Shown here piece after piece: positions 24,886 to 33,795 of a DNA stretch of 36,682 bases. Every line of letters starts with the position of its first letter. Position 1 is the first letter of the stretch. Location of the stretch: assembly GCA_035302865.1 (NCBI GenBank), contig DATGSF010000164.1, positions 1 to 36,682 on the forward strand. Reading direction: 5' to 3'. The notes beneath the pieces are model-generated. The model worked only from the letters and a program-made list of their open reading frames with translations. It did not search any database and was not told where the DNA came from. This stretch comes from DATGSF01 sp035302865 (GTDB lineage: Bacteria > Bacteroidota > Bacteroidia > Chitinophagales > Chitinophagaceae). The translations under genes and the position numbers were made by a program.

Positions 24886-26010
24886 TTAACTCAATCGTTC
24901 CTGCGCTCTTAACCAAGCATCTGGTAAATCACCAGATGCGGCTATGTGATAGTCAATATTGCTACAAGGAATAAAATCTTTATTTAAAAGCTGCACCCAC
25001 CATCGGTTTGTTCTTTTGCTTTGAATAAATAATAATGGATACCCTTTCACCTCTACATGATATTCTTTGAAATTATCAGGTTTTGTTTTATATGTAAGTT
25101 CTTTTTTTCCTAATTGAAAACCATCTAAAAAGTACCAGATCATTTGAGCAATAAGCTTTGCCCCGAGGCTATGAACATCCAATTCAGGTAAATATCCAGC
25201 AATTCCAAAACTTTTTATTTTTTCACTCATACCTGAATACTTAGCTAAAGCACAAAGTTCATCTCCAAATAATCCATTTGGGGAAGGGTTTTTATAAAAT
25301 ACTCCTTCTGAATAGCGTAACACGCTCATGTCTATGCTAACGATATCACTATTTCTAAAAACAGGCTCCATTCCTTCTAAATCTTCTCTTACTCTTCCTA
25401 CTCTATAGCAGTCGAATCTGAGTTTGTCTAAAGTTTCGAGCATTTCTGGATTTGTAAAATAGCTTTCAAAACCAACAATATTGAGATGTTTAACATAGTT
25501 TTCTTGTGATAGTAATAATTCCATTAAATAGCTGTCTTCATCAATGATTTCTTTCTCATGTAAATCTATTTTTTGATCGATTATTGTAATTTCGATAGGC
25601 TTTTTATTGGTTTTAAAAGGTGCATATTGTTGTAAGATAAAATCTTGTGATCCTCCTATTAAAATTACCACTTTATCCATTTCGTATAATTCAGTTAGTA
25701 CTGCCTTTAGTACAGTTGGCGTTAGGGCTTCAGGTCTATGTCTTAATAAAGTACCTATATCTAACACTTTATAATTTGGATACCAATCATATAATTTTGC
25801 TAATTCTTTTCTTATTTTATTTGCAGCATGAAAATTTTCATCAGCATTTAAACTGTGGCAACCCAAAAGAATAATATCAGCCTCCTCTACGCCCTCAATT
25901 CCTGCAATGGATTCTTTCATTTTTGCTCCTACTTGTAATGGAGATTCTAGTTCGGTTAGGGAATCCTTAAAGCTTCTTTGATCAAAAAAATCAGAAAAAT
26001 CTATATTCAT
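24886..26010 (-). CDS. Arginase/formimidoylglutamase-family protein with degenerate metal site
   Basis: A 374-residue protein of the ureohydrolase (arginase) fold, the group often annotated formimidoylglutamase in Bacteroidota. The three metal motifs are in order but altered. GGDHS reads GGSQD (about residues 117-121), DAHxD reads DQKID (about 146-150), and SxDxD reads SIDMS (about 225-229). Only three of the six usual manganese ligands remain, so hydrolysis of formimidoylglutamate or arginine is doubtful. There is no signal peptide. The C-terminal 70 residues (with PLLFIQSKRTNRWWVQLL) extend beyond the catalytic fold. No hut or arginine genes are nearby. It is a monocistronic gene, divergent from the Xer recombinase. 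The fold call is good; the enzymatic call is not. Confidence 0.82.
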   Translation of the reverse strand: MNIDFSDFFDQRSFKDSLTELESPLQVGAKMKESIAGIEGVEEADIILLGCHSLNADENFHAANKIRKELAKLYDWYPNYKVLDIGTLLRHRPEALTPTVLKAVLTELYEMDKVVILIGGSQDFILQQYAPFKTNKKPIEITIIDQKIDLHEKEIIDEDSYLMELLLSQENYVKHLNIVGFESYFTNPEMLETLDKLRFDCYRVGRVREDLEGMEPVFRNSDIVSIDMSVLRYSEGVFYKNPSPNGLFGDELCALAKYSGMSEKIKSFGIAGYLPELDVHSLGAKLIAQMIWYFLDGFQLGKKELTYKTKPDNFKEYHVEVKGYPLLFIQSKRTNRWWVQLLNKDFIPCSNIDYHIAASGDLPDAWLRAQERLS

Positions 26011-26091
26011 TTTAGATGTTTGAGATAAAAAAATAAATAATCACGCAATTTAGTTTAAAAAATCGTAGTTTTAATGGAATAAATAAAAAAA

Positions 26092-26988
26092 ATGAACCTA
26101 ATAAATCTTGCTGAAGATTATATACATTTTTTAAAGTATGAAAGAAGGATGTCGCTTCATACTATAGAAAGTTATTTATCTGATATTAAGCAATTTTTGG
26201 AATATTTAAAGGATGTTTATGCAATAGAAAATGTTCATGAAGTATCTTGGATGCATATTCGTTCGTATATAGTTGAGATATCATTTGAATCCTATAAAGC
26301 AAGTTCTTTGCAAAGGAAACAATCTGCTATTAAGCAATTTTTTGATTTTGCAGTATTACAAAAGATTATAAAAAAGAATCCTGTAAAACGATTTCCCAAA
26401 AGAAGAGTAGAGGAGCGTCTTCCTGAGGTTTTAACCGAAAAGCAAACGGGGATGTTATTTTCAGAGGAGCATTTAAATAATTTAAATATTTCTTTAAGAG
26501 ACAGGATTATTTTAGAAATTTTATATCAAACAGGAATGAGAGTTTCTGAGTTGATAGAGATGAAAGAAAGAAATATTGATTTTTCAAAATGCGAGCTAAA
26601 AATATTGGGTAAAGGAAATAAATGGAGGATTATACCTATTCATAAGGACTTATCTGCCTTACTTAAAGAATATAAAAATTATAAAGCTGAAGAAAATTTG
26701 ATTGTTTCGGAAAATTTCTTAACTTTAGAATCAGGAGCACCTTTGTACAGACAATATGTATATAGAGTTGTGAAGAAGTACCTAAGTAGCGTGAGTAGTG
26801 CTAGTTATAAAGGTCCCCATGTATTAAGACATACTTTTGCAAGTCAATTATTAAATGCTGGGGCTAATTTAATACATATAAAAGAACTACTAGGTCATGA
26901 GAGTTTAGAATCAACTCAAATATATACCAAAGTGCATATAGAACGATTGAAAGAGGTGTATAAAAAGGCACATCCTAAAAATAAATAG
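26092..26988 (+). CDS. Tyrosine recombinase XerC/XerD
   Basis: A 298-residue site-specific recombinase of Xer type, which resolves chromosome dimers at dif. The N-terminal SAM-like core-binding domain covers about residues 1-90 (FLKYERRMSLHTIESYLSDI). The catalytic domain holds all active residues: R150 (TGMRVSEL), K174 (LGKGNKWR), H243 and R246 (PHVLRHTFAS), H269 (LLGHESLESTQ) and the nucleophile Y278. Length and the lack of an extra N-terminal DNA-binding domain match housekeeping XerC/D rather than phage integrases. The hibernation factor gene 48 bases downstream is a frequent neighbour in this phylum. C and D cannot be told apart here. Confidence 0.93.
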   Translation: MNLINLAEDYIHFLKYERRMSLHTIESYLSDIKQFLEYLKDVYAIENVHEVSWMHIRSYIVEISFESYKASSLQRKQSAIKQFFDFAVLQKIIKKNPVKRFPKRRVEERLPEVLTEKQTGMLFSEEHLNNLNISLRDRIILEILYQTGMRVSELIEMKERNIDFSKCELKILGKGNKWRIIPIHKDLSALLKEYKNYKAEENLIVSENFLTLESGAPLYRQYVYRVVKKYLSSVSSASYKGPHVLRHTFASQLLNAGANLIHIKELLGHESLESTQIYTKVHIERLKEVYKKAHPKNK

Positions 26989-27036
26989 CTTATGATAAAA
27001 TAATTACAATTTTTAACCTTTAAAAATTTAAAATTT

Positions 27037-27333
27037 ATGAATGTACAAATTCAAACTGTTCGCTTTGAAGCAAATAAAAAATTAAGAGATCATGTGCAAA
27101 AACGTATAGAAAAATTAAAATTATTTCATGATAAAATAATTGATGTGGAGGTTTACTTAAAGGAAGAAAATCGACCAGATAAAAATAAAGTTGCAGAAAT
27201 CCGATTATCTATACCGGGATCTTCATTATTTGCAAAGCATGAATCTGCTAAGATGGAAGAATCTATTGATAAAGCATATGATTCTATGGTAGCACAAATT
27301 AAAAAATCTAAAGGTAAGGAGCGTGTAGCTTAA
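27037..27333 (+). CDS. raiA: Ribosome hibernation-promoting factor, HPF/RaiA family (short form)
   Basis: A 98-residue cytoplasmic protein that binds the 30S decoding region and inactivates ribosomes in stationary phase. The beta-alpha-beta-beta-beta-alpha fold is evident. The first strand is VQIQTVRFEANKKL, then the helix RDHVQKRIEKLKLF, the strands VDVEVYLKEE-like and KVAEIRLSIPGSSLFAKHES, and the long basic helix MEESIDKAYDSMVAQIKKSKGK. It lacks the C-terminal dimerisation domain of long HPF, so dimerisation of 70S would need a separate factor. It probably shares a transcript with the Xer gene and ends at a clear terminator. Confidence 0.93.
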   Translation: MNVQIQTVRFEANKKLRDHVQKRIEKLKLFHDKIIDVEVYLKEENRPDKNKVAEIRLSIPGSSLFAKHESAKMEESIDKAYDSMVAQIKKSKGKERVA

Positions 27334-27351
27334 AATTGAAATTTAAATTTT

Positions 27352-27383
27352 ATTAAGTCCGTCTTTTAAAAGGCGGACTTAAT
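27352..27383 (+). terminator. Terminator after the hibernation factor gene
   Basis: Arms 27352-27365 and 27370-27383 (core AAGTCCGTC / GGCGGACTT, one G-T pair) have a four-base TTAA loop and are followed by an AT-rich, T-containing tail. Confidence 0.78.
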
Positions 27384-27446
27384 ATTTTATAAGATATTTT
27401 TAAATAAAAGTTTTATATTTTCGCTATTTACTAATATAATTATTTT

Positions 27447-28157
27447 ATGGCAAAAACAGTATTGTTCTTAATTCCTATTTCAATTTGGGAACCTGAAAAA
27501 AATGCTTGGATTACGACTGATATTAAAGAAGCCATTGTGAATTCAAAAGGTTTTTTTGTAGAAAATGCCCGAACAGCGAGAAGAGCTATAAAAAAAATAG
27601 AGCCAAATTTAAATATTTCAGAAAAAATATTTATTGAATTTAATAAACATGAAGGCTGGCCAGAAAAGGAAATAAAACTTAATTTGTCTAAAGAAGGTAA
27701 CTGGGGTTTAATTAGCGAAGCTGGTTGTCCTGCGGTTGCAGATCCGGGTGAGTATATCGTCCGTTGGGCACATCAATTGAATGTAAAAGTAAAAGCTCTA
27801 ATTGGTCCTAATTCTATCTTATTAGCTCTTATGGCCAGCGGTTTAAATGGACAAAATTTTCAATTTTCTGCTTATTTACCTATTGATAAAAAAGAATTGA
27901 ATATATCCTTGAAAAACTTGGAAAAAGAATCGCAAAAACAAAATAAAACGCAGATTTTTATAGAGACTCCATACAGAAGTCAAGATATGTTAAAAACCTT
28001 AATAAATGTCCTACAAAATTCTACGCTTTTATGTATTGCAAGTGGAATTAATGGGCCCAATGAGCAGATTTTAACTAAATCAATAAGTGAATGGAAAAAA
28101 AATAAGCTGGATATACAGAAAGTTCCAACAGTTTTTTTATTTTTAGCTCAATCTTAA
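27447..28157 (+). CDS. SAM-dependent methyltransferase, RsmI-like tetrapyrrole methylase fold
   Basis: A 236-residue methyltransferase of the tetrapyrrole-methylase fold, the fold of RsmI (16S rRNA C1402 2'-O-methyltransferase). The SAM-loop segment typical of RsmI, SDAGTPGISDPG, is SEAGCPAVADPG here (about residues 91-102). It is followed by ALIGPNSILLALMASGLNG, matching the GPCA...SGLP region. The N-terminal start is shortened and lacks the usual GNLGDIT motif, reading IPISIWEPEKNAWIT instead. Bacteroidota often carry this shorter paralogue besides true RsmI, so the substrate may differ. It lies 11 bases upstream of a lipoprotein gene. Confidence 0.87.
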   Translation: MAKTVLFLIPISIWEPEKNAWITTDIKEAIVNSKGFFVENARTARRAIKKIEPNLNISEKIFIEFNKHEGWPEKEIKLNLSKEGNWGLISEAGCPAVADPGEYIVRWAHQLNVKVKALIGPNSILLALMASGLNGQNFQFSAYLPIDKKELNISLKNLEKESQKQNKTQIFIETPYRSQDMLKTLINVLQNSTLLCIASGINGPNEQILTKSISEWKKNKLDIQKVPTVFLFLAQS

Positions 28158-28168
28158 TATTTTAACTT

Positions 28169-28651
28169 ATGAAACAGTTTTATACTATTGTTGCCTTATT
28201 GTTTATGGGCTTATTTTTAGGGTCTTGCGAAAAAAAGGATGTTTTAAATGAGCCACCTGCTTTAATGTTATTTCCAATATATAATGATGCAAGAATTTCA
28301 AGTACTGAATTAAATCAAGCAAAAATGCATTATGAACAAAACGGCTTGAGAGTCGTTAGGGATTTAAAATTTGCGCCAAATGCAAATAGGCAAAAAGGAG
28401 CATTAATTTCATCCGATGTTGCTACATTAAGTGCTGTTGAAGGTATCAAGGAGTTTGTTTTGAAAATTCCAGGATATGAAGATGTTAAACTTGAAATTGA
28501 TTACGAACGATTGACAACAAAGGAAGCAAAAGAAGATGCCTGCTATTGTAATAAACCTCAGAGATCAGTTAAATATAAAGGGGGAAACTTAAATGTTGAA
28601 AGTAAGACGTCAAAAGGAGAAAATGTTTATTACGTATATATGAGTAAATAG
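28169..28651 (+). CDS. Hypothetical lipoprotein
   Basis: A 160-residue lipoprotein with no family I recognise. The signal peptide ends at Cys20 (LFLGSCEKKD). The mature part is mixed alpha/beta. A helix-like stretch (STELNQAKMHYEQNGL) precedes a beta-rich half (IKEFVLKIPGYEDVKLEIDY). A Cys pair, DACYCNKP, lies near residue 127 and might form a disulphide or bind metal. It begins 11 bases after the methyltransferase gene and is probably co-transcribed, though a functional link is not evident. A hairpin terminator follows. Confidence 0.7.
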   Translation: MKQFYTIVALLFMGLFLGSCEKKDVLNEPPALMLFPIYNDARISSTELNQAKMHYEQNGLRVVRDLKFAPNANRQKGALISSDVATLSAVEGIKEFVLKIPGYEDVKLEIDYERLTTKEAKEDACYCNKPQRSVKYKGGNLNVESKTSKGENVYYVYMSK

Positions 28652-28672
28652 CAAATTAAACATATTGTTTTG

Positions 28673-28709
28673 ATTATAGTGAGTGAAGGATGAATACACT
28701 CACTATAAT
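28673..28709. terminator. Bidirectional terminator between convergent genes
   Basis: Perfect 13-base arms 28673-28685 and 28697-28709 (ATTATAGTGAGTG and complement) have an 11-base loop. It lies between the 3' ends of the lipoprotein gene and the PaaE-like gene, and its right arm ends immediately before the latter's stop codon. Confidence 0.8.
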
Positions 28710-28710
28710 T

Positions 28711-29763
28711 TTATGGATTAAATTCAAGAGAAATGTCATCATTAATAGGATGACCAACACAAGTTAAACAAATACCTCGCTCTATATCACTTGGCATTAA
28801 AACCTCATTATATGACATCCACACTTCACCTGACTTTATTTGAGCTACACAAGATCCACATTGACCAGATTCACAACTGAAAGGCAATTGAATACCGTAA
28901 TCATGTGCTGCTTGCATAATTGATTTAGGATAAGGTATTTCAAATTGGTGCATTTCTCCATTCAGTAGAATTTTAGCTTTATAGGTGTTTTTATCAGGCG
29001 GTAATTCTTTATTTGTTTCAATAAGGTCGGGATTATAAAATATTTCTTTTCGAATTTGTTCCCTTTTAAAGCCTTCTGTAAGTAATGAAATAGAAACAGT
29101 ATCCATATATATTATTGGTCCGCAAATAAAGAAGTGAAAATGTTTTTTATCCTTATTCTTCGTCCAATCTTTAATAAAATCTATAATTACAAAATTATTT
29201 AATCTGGATTTTAAAATATTTTCCGCATTAGAAAACATCCATTCAACATAGAAATTAGAGTATTCTTTTTCTAAGGAAATAATTTCATCCAAAAAAATGG
29301 TAGATTCTTTAGTGTTATTACTGTATATTAATCGTATTTTTTGCGTATATTGAATTTTTGGAAGAGTGTTTTTAATAATTGAAATACAAGGTGTTATGCC
29401 ACTACCAGCTGCAAAAAATATTAATTCTTTTTCCTTATTTTCTAAAGCCTTTTCAGGCAGCGTAAACAATCCTTTTATTTGTGAATAGGGTAACTTGTCT
29501 CCTTCCTTAATATGATCAAATAAAAAACGAGAAAGAATACCGTTGTCAATACGCTTAACTGTAATTTTGGCTATTTCAGTTTCAGGACAAGAGGCAAAAG
29601 AATAAGAACGCCTGATTTCTTTTGCCTGTGGGTGTATAATTGATATAAACTGTCCAGGAATATATTTTAAAGGATTGTTTTTATCATTACTTTCAATGAG
29701 GAAAGATTTGGTATTATAAGTTTCTTGAATTATTTTCTTTACAATAACAAAATTGCTTTGCAT
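28711..29763 (-). CDS. PaaE-like ferredoxin:NAD(P)H oxidoreductase with 2Fe-2S domain
   Basis: A 350-residue cytoplasmic electron-transfer flavoprotein. The FAD-binding barrel spans about residues 1-105, with GQFISIIHPQ and RRSYSFASCP. The NAD(P)-binding domain spans about 110-240, with FFAAGSGITPCISIIK and FFICGP. The C-terminal plant-type 2Fe-2S ferredoxin domain (about 260-350) has CESGQCGSCVAQ and, downstream, CLTCVG, giving the four cluster Cys. This order is that of PaaE / HmpX-like reductases that feed oxygenases or desaturases. No partner oxygenase lies in the window, so the acceptor is unknown. It is separated from purB by only 2 bases and should share its transcript. Confidence 0.92.
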   Translation of the reverse strand: MQSNFVIVKKIIQETYNTKSFLIESNDKNNPLKYIPGQFISIIHPQAKEIRRSYSFASCPETEIAKITVKRIDNGILSRFLFDHIKEGDKLPYSQIKGLFTLPEKALENKEKELIFFAAGSGITPCISIIKNTLPKIQYTQKIRLIYSNNTKESTIFLDEIISLEKEYSNFYVEWMFSNAENILKSRLNNFVIIDFIKDWTKNKDKKHFHFFICGPIIYMDTVSISLLTEGFKREQIRKEIFYNPDLIETNKELPPDKNTYKAKILLNGEMHQFEIPYPKSIMQAAHDYGIQLPFSCESGQCGSCVAQIKSGEVWMSYNEVLMPSDIERGICLTCVGHPINDDISLEFNP

Positions 29764-29765
29764 AT

Positions 29766-31115
29766 TTAAAATTTATCTGTGTTTCCGATAAAATTAAAAG
29801 GACTAATCTCTAAAAGTTCATTTTTAATTTCCTCTTTAATATCTAAATTCAGGATAAAATCGTGAATAAGCTCCTTTGTTATTTTATTTCCAGAGCGTGT
29901 CAGATCTTTTAGTGCTTCATAAGGCTTAGGAAATTGTTCTCTTCTTAATATTGTCTGTATTGCTTCAGCCACTATTGTCCAGTTATCATTTAAGACTTTC
30001 TCGATTTTTTCTTTATTTATATCAATGCGATTTAATCCTCTTACTATAGAATTTAATGCTATTAGACTATGGCCTAATGGCACACCTAAATTTCTTAAAA
30101 CAGTAGAATCACTCAAGTCTCTCTGCAATCTACTAATAGGAAGCTTTTCTGAAAAATGTGCCCAAATTGCATTAGCAATTCCGATGTTTCCTTCTGCATT
30201 TTCAAAATCAATAGGATTTACTTTGTGTGGCATGGCGCTAGATCCTACTTCATCTTTAATAATAAGTTGTTTAAAGTAGCCTTGTGATATGTATGTCCAC
30301 ATATCTCGGACGAAGTCTAAAAGAATTGTATTAATTCTTGATAAGTTTTGGAATTGAGCACTTAGAAAATCATAATTTTCTATTTGAGTGGTAAATTTTT
30401 GACGTTCAAGACCTAGATGATTTTTTAGAAAATTCTTACTAAAGGTATCCCAATCTTTGTTTGGAAATGCAATGTAATGTGCATTTAATCCACCAGTAGC
30501 ACCTCCGAATTTTCCTGTATGAGGTAATTGTTGAAAAGCTTCCCATTGCTTTTCTAATCTATAAGCAAAGACTTTTATTTCTTTTCCTAATGTGCTAGGC
30601 GTTGCAGCTTGCCCATGCGTTCTTGTTAAAAATGGAGTGCTTTTCCATTCAGTCGCTTTTTGGTTTAAAGCAGTTAATACGGAAGTAAATAAAGGTTCAT
30701 AAATCTCATTAATTGCTTCTTTCCAATAAAGAGGAATAGCTGTATTATTTATATCTTGAGACGTCAAAGCAAAGTGAATCCATTCTGAATTTTCCTCTAA
30801 ATCAGATCCTTTTATATTGTTTTTAATAAAATATTCAATTGCTTTTACATCATGATTAGTAGTAGACTCTATTTTTTTTATTTCTAATGCATCTTCCTCT
30901 GTAAAGTTTAAATAGAGTTCTCTTAATTTATATAAGCTTTCGGTATTTTTAACTTTAAAAATACCAAATTCATAAAGAGCAATAAAATATTCAACTTCTA
31001 CCCTAAGTCGATATTTCATTAAACCAAATTCAGAGCAGTAGTTTCCCAAGTCCTGAATTCTTTTTTGGTAGCGCCCATCTAAAGGGCTAATAGCTTTTAA
31101 ATTGTTTTTTGCCAT
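29766..31115 (-). CDS. purB: Adenylosuccinate lyase
   Basis: A 449-residue lyase acting twice in purine synthesis (SAICAR to AICAR, and adenylosuccinate to AMP). The start at ATG 31115 (MAKNNLKAISPLDGRY) matches the family. An upstream in-frame ATG at 31130 overlaps the promoter box and adds MYFCP, which is not family-like. Signatures are SPLDGRYQ, the catalytic His region ESTTNHDVKAIEYF, THGQAATPSTLGKE, and the flexible signature loop GSSAMPHKVNPIDFENAEGN (near residue 290). Length is normal for the E. coli-type enzyme. It lies 2 bases upstream of the reductase gene. Confidence 0.96.
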   Translation of the reverse strand: MAKNNLKAISPLDGRYQKRIQDLGNYCSEFGLMKYRLRVEVEYFIALYEFGIFKVKNTESLYKLRELYLNFTEEDALEIKKIESTTNHDVKAIEYFIKNNIKGSDLEENSEWIHFALTSQDINNTAIPLYWKEAINEIYEPLFTSVLTALNQKATEWKSTPFLTRTHGQAATPSTLGKEIKVFAYRLEKQWEAFQQLPHTGKFGGATGGLNAHYIAFPNKDWDTFSKNFLKNHLGLERQKFTTQIENYDFLSAQFQNLSRINTILLDFVRDMWTYISQGYFKQLIIKDEVGSSAMPHKVNPIDFENAEGNIGIANAIWAHFSEKLPISRLQRDLSDSTVLRNLGVPLGHSLIALNSIVRGLNRIDINKEKIEKVLNDNWTIVAEAIQTILRREQFPKPYEALKDLTRSGNKITKELIHDFILNLDIKEEIKNELLEISPFNFIGNTDKF

Positions 31116-31119
31116 AGGA

Positions 31120-31127
31120 CAAAAATA
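31120..31127 (-). promoter_or_regulatory. -7 box directly in front of purB
   Basis: The minus strand reads TATTTTTG (TAnnTTTG) ending 4 bases before the purB ATG. Transcription from it would be almost leaderless, so it may be coincidental in this AT-rich sequence. Confidence 0.28.
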
Positions 31128-31219
31128 CAAATCTTTTACGTACTATAACTTATCCCGAATAGTATTAATTTATTTTTCATGATTTTCACTTTCAATTTAT
31201 TTTTAAATATCATTCTTTA

Positions 31220-33679
31220 CTATTTTAAAGATTCATATTTTTCTCGTTCTTTCTTATTAGCCCATGTTAATTTTAAATTTCCTTCCTCATCTTCTTTTAT
31301 TCTAAGATGTAATACTAAACCTTTGTTATTCTTTGGTTTTAATCCTTTTTTAATTCTCATTTTGTTTTTTTCTGGATTCTTTAATGGAATATCCAAAAAT
31401 AAATCAGTTCCATTTTGTAAACCATAGATTCCTTTTAAAGAAAATTGTAAAGCAGAGGTATATATTGTAAATGGTGGTATATAAATCTTACCTTCTTTAA
31501 TTTTTACTTTGTTTTGTATTTTTTCAAAAGTAACCTGATCTAATTGCCTGTTTTTAAATACATAATTAGAAAGATTAACTAAAGGTTCAAAATTGTTTAA
31601 TTCCCCATGGTTTATTTGAAATTTTACTTCTCCATTTACAGAATTTTCTATTAAACTTATTTCTTCACTAAATATCAAATCTGCATTAATCTCTGCATCC
31701 AAAGATCCTTTTATATTTTCTGATTTTAAATCCTTAATATTGAAATTGTTAAATGCATGGAAAAGTGTATTAATATTAACTGAACTGATTTTTGAATTTA
31801 ATTTTATAGGAATAAGATCTTGCTTTTTAATGTCCATATAGGCATCAAATTTTATTTGTCCTCCTGCATGCTTTAAATTAAAATCATCAAATGAAATTGC
31901 ATTTTCTTTAAAACTTGCAAGACCCCTTATTTCATGCGCTTTAAAATTATTATACTTGACTTTTTGTATATTTAGTTTTGCTAAGAAGGTGCTTTTATCC
32001 AATGCGGAAAGCAGTTTTTCATTAAATTTTCTGCTTTTTTCTTTTTCAATAAGATTCTTTTTTGATTTGATTTTAGTTTTAGGTTTTATAATAAACTTAA
32101 ATTCATTTAAATCAATTTCTTTACTATATACTTCAGTTTCTATATTTATACGACTGGGATCATCAAAATATGCATTTAAAAAACGCTTCCCTTCGCCAGT
32201 AATTTTAATTTCTGATTTTTTACTTTTTAGTAGTATGTTTTTTAATTCTAAATCTTCATCGTTAAATGCAATGTCGATGTCAGCTTGTGGAAAATGTAAA
32301 CCATTTGGAATATAAGTTAAGCCAGCGTCTTTTACCTTAAGAAAACCATGTAAGGAGCGACTGAAAGTATCTTCTGGAATTATAGGTCCTGAATATTTTA
32401 AATCGAATGTTGCACTTCCTGCATTGAAATTGATGGCTTTGCCAGTTAATTTATTTAGCTGATCAACGGGGAAGTTACTAAATATTCTTGTGGAAAGATG
32501 AGGATGATTTAAGCCATAGATAAAAGTAGTATCTGCTTTAAATGGCACGTCTTCAAAAGAGCCTTCAATTTTTTCAAAGAATATTGATGTATTATCATCA
32601 TTCTTTCCTAAATTTTTATTTGTTTGATTTATTAATGTAGCATTAATGTTTGCCCTTGTTAAATCACCATATGGCGTAATTAAAGTATTGTTTTCTAATT
32701 CAATATTTATATGGACATTTGGCGTGTCAGGATAGGCAAAGCCTCCTTTTAAAAAAGCATCAAATGTAATTGGGTTTTCTATATCTATTTCTTCAAATTT
32801 CTTGTGAATATTATAAGGTAAAAGATGCATTCCTTTTTTAAAATTTAAATTCTTACTGTGCAAGTAAAAGTCATATTTTGCAGGTTTATCAATATAAAAC
32901 TTTAATGTCGACGTAATTTTTTCATTGCCTATTTGAATTAACTGCTCTAAAAGCTCAATTTTATTTTCATCTTTAAAGTATGTTGCTTTAAAATTGGATT
33001 TTAACTCCTGTTCTTCTAAGTATACTCCTTTGTCAAGATTGAAGCCTAATTGATGTACAAATGCATCCAATTGTATGTAGTATTCCGGATTGTCCTCAAA
33101 ACTATTTCCTTTTCCCTTTAATTTATTTATAATAAAATGAAAATTCTTATTACGTAAAGTATTATCAAAGTTAAATTCTAGATTTTCAATTGAAATAAAC
33201 TTAATATTAATTTCCGAGTTTTTGTTTTGGTTTTTTTTCTTTTTATTTTGAAAAGCTGTTATGTTACTATATTTTTCCTTGTTTTTAAAAAGATTTATTT
33301 TTCCATTACTGATAATGATTCGATTTATTTTTGTTTGGGATTTTATAAGAGCAAATGCATCTAGTTGAATATAGATATTTTTCAGATATAACGCTTCTAC
33401 ATTATGTACATGGTACAAAGAATCTTGTAGATGAATGTTTTTTAGTTTTAAAGAAAATTTTGGAAAAGTTTTTAAAAGATTGGGTTCAACATCTCCCAAA
33501 ATAAGGTTGCCTGAAACTTCTTCTTTGAGAATGTTTGTAACTTTCTCTTTGATACTTTCTTTGTTATAGTTAAAATACAAATGCAAAGCAGACCAAATTA
33601 ATAAAGGCATGCTCAAAAAAACACCTAAGCATATAAGAATTAATTTAATCCATTTCTTTTGAAACTTTGTATATTTCAT
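31220..33679 (-). CDS. AsmA-like family protein
   Basis: An 819-residue protein of the AsmA / bridge-like lipid-transfer group. One N-terminal membrane helix (about residues 11-36, LILICLGVFLSMPLLIW) anchors it in the inner membrane. The rest is periplasmic and beta-rich, with repeated strand pairs such as NISFDDFNLKHAGGQIKFDAY. The N-terminal part after the helix (NILKEEVSGNLILGDVEPN, FPKFSLKLKNIHLQD) and the C-terminal part (EGKIYIPPFTIYTSAL, FSLKGIYGLQNGTDLFLDIPL) are typical of AsmA domains. Such proteins are implicated in phospholipid transport to, or assembly of, the outer membrane. It lies 104 bases upstream of purB and diverges from aroC. Confidence 0.86.
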   Translation of the reverse strand: MKYTKFQKKWIKLILICLGVFLSMPLLIWSALHLYFNYNKESIKEKVTNILKEEVSGNLILGDVEPNLLKTFPKFSLKLKNIHLQDSLYHVHNVEALYLKNIYIQLDAFALIKSQTKINRIIISNGKINLFKNKEKYSNITAFQNKKKKNQNKNSEINIKFISIENLEFNFDNTLRNKNFHFIINKLKGKGNSFEDNPEYYIQLDAFVHQLGFNLDKGVYLEEQELKSNFKATYFKDENKIELLEQLIQIGNEKITSTLKFYIDKPAKYDFYLHSKNLNFKKGMHLLPYNIHKKFEEIDIENPITFDAFLKGGFAYPDTPNVHINIELENNTLITPYGDLTRANINATLINQTNKNLGKNDDNTSIFFEKIEGSFEDVPFKADTTFIYGLNHPHLSTRIFSNFPVDQLNKLTGKAINFNAGSATFDLKYSGPIIPEDTFSRSLHGFLKVKDAGLTYIPNGLHFPQADIDIAFNDEDLELKNILLKSKKSEIKITGEGKRFLNAYFDDPSRINIETEVYSKEIDLNEFKFIIKPKTKIKSKKNLIEKEKSRKFNEKLLSALDKSTFLAKLNIQKVKYNNFKAHEIRGLASFKENAISFDDFNLKHAGGQIKFDAYMDIKKQDLIPIKLNSKISSVNINTLFHAFNNFNIKDLKSENIKGSLDAEINADLIFSEEISLIENSVNGEVKFQINHGELNNFEPLVNLSNYVFKNRQLDQVTFEKIQNKVKIKEGKIYIPPFTIYTSALQFSLKGIYGLQNGTDLFLDIPLKNPEKNKMRIKKGLKPKNNKGLVLHLRIKEDEEGNLKLTWANKKEREKYESLK

Positions 33680-33795
33680 AATTTTATTCTCAAATCTTTT
33701 AGCAAGATAAGTAATTGATACTAATTTTTATATGATTGCTTTTGATTATTTTTAATATTGTCTTTCATAAAAGAAGCAGATACTATGAATAATTG

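Noticed and set aside
26092..26988. Phage or transposon integrase
   Set aside because: The protein has housekeeping Xer length and layout, sits beside the hibernation factor gene, and no flanking direct repeats or cargo genes are seen.
30025..30279. Plus-strand reading frame opposite purB
   Set aside because: It is antisense to the conserved lyase signature region, whose codon constraint keeps it open.
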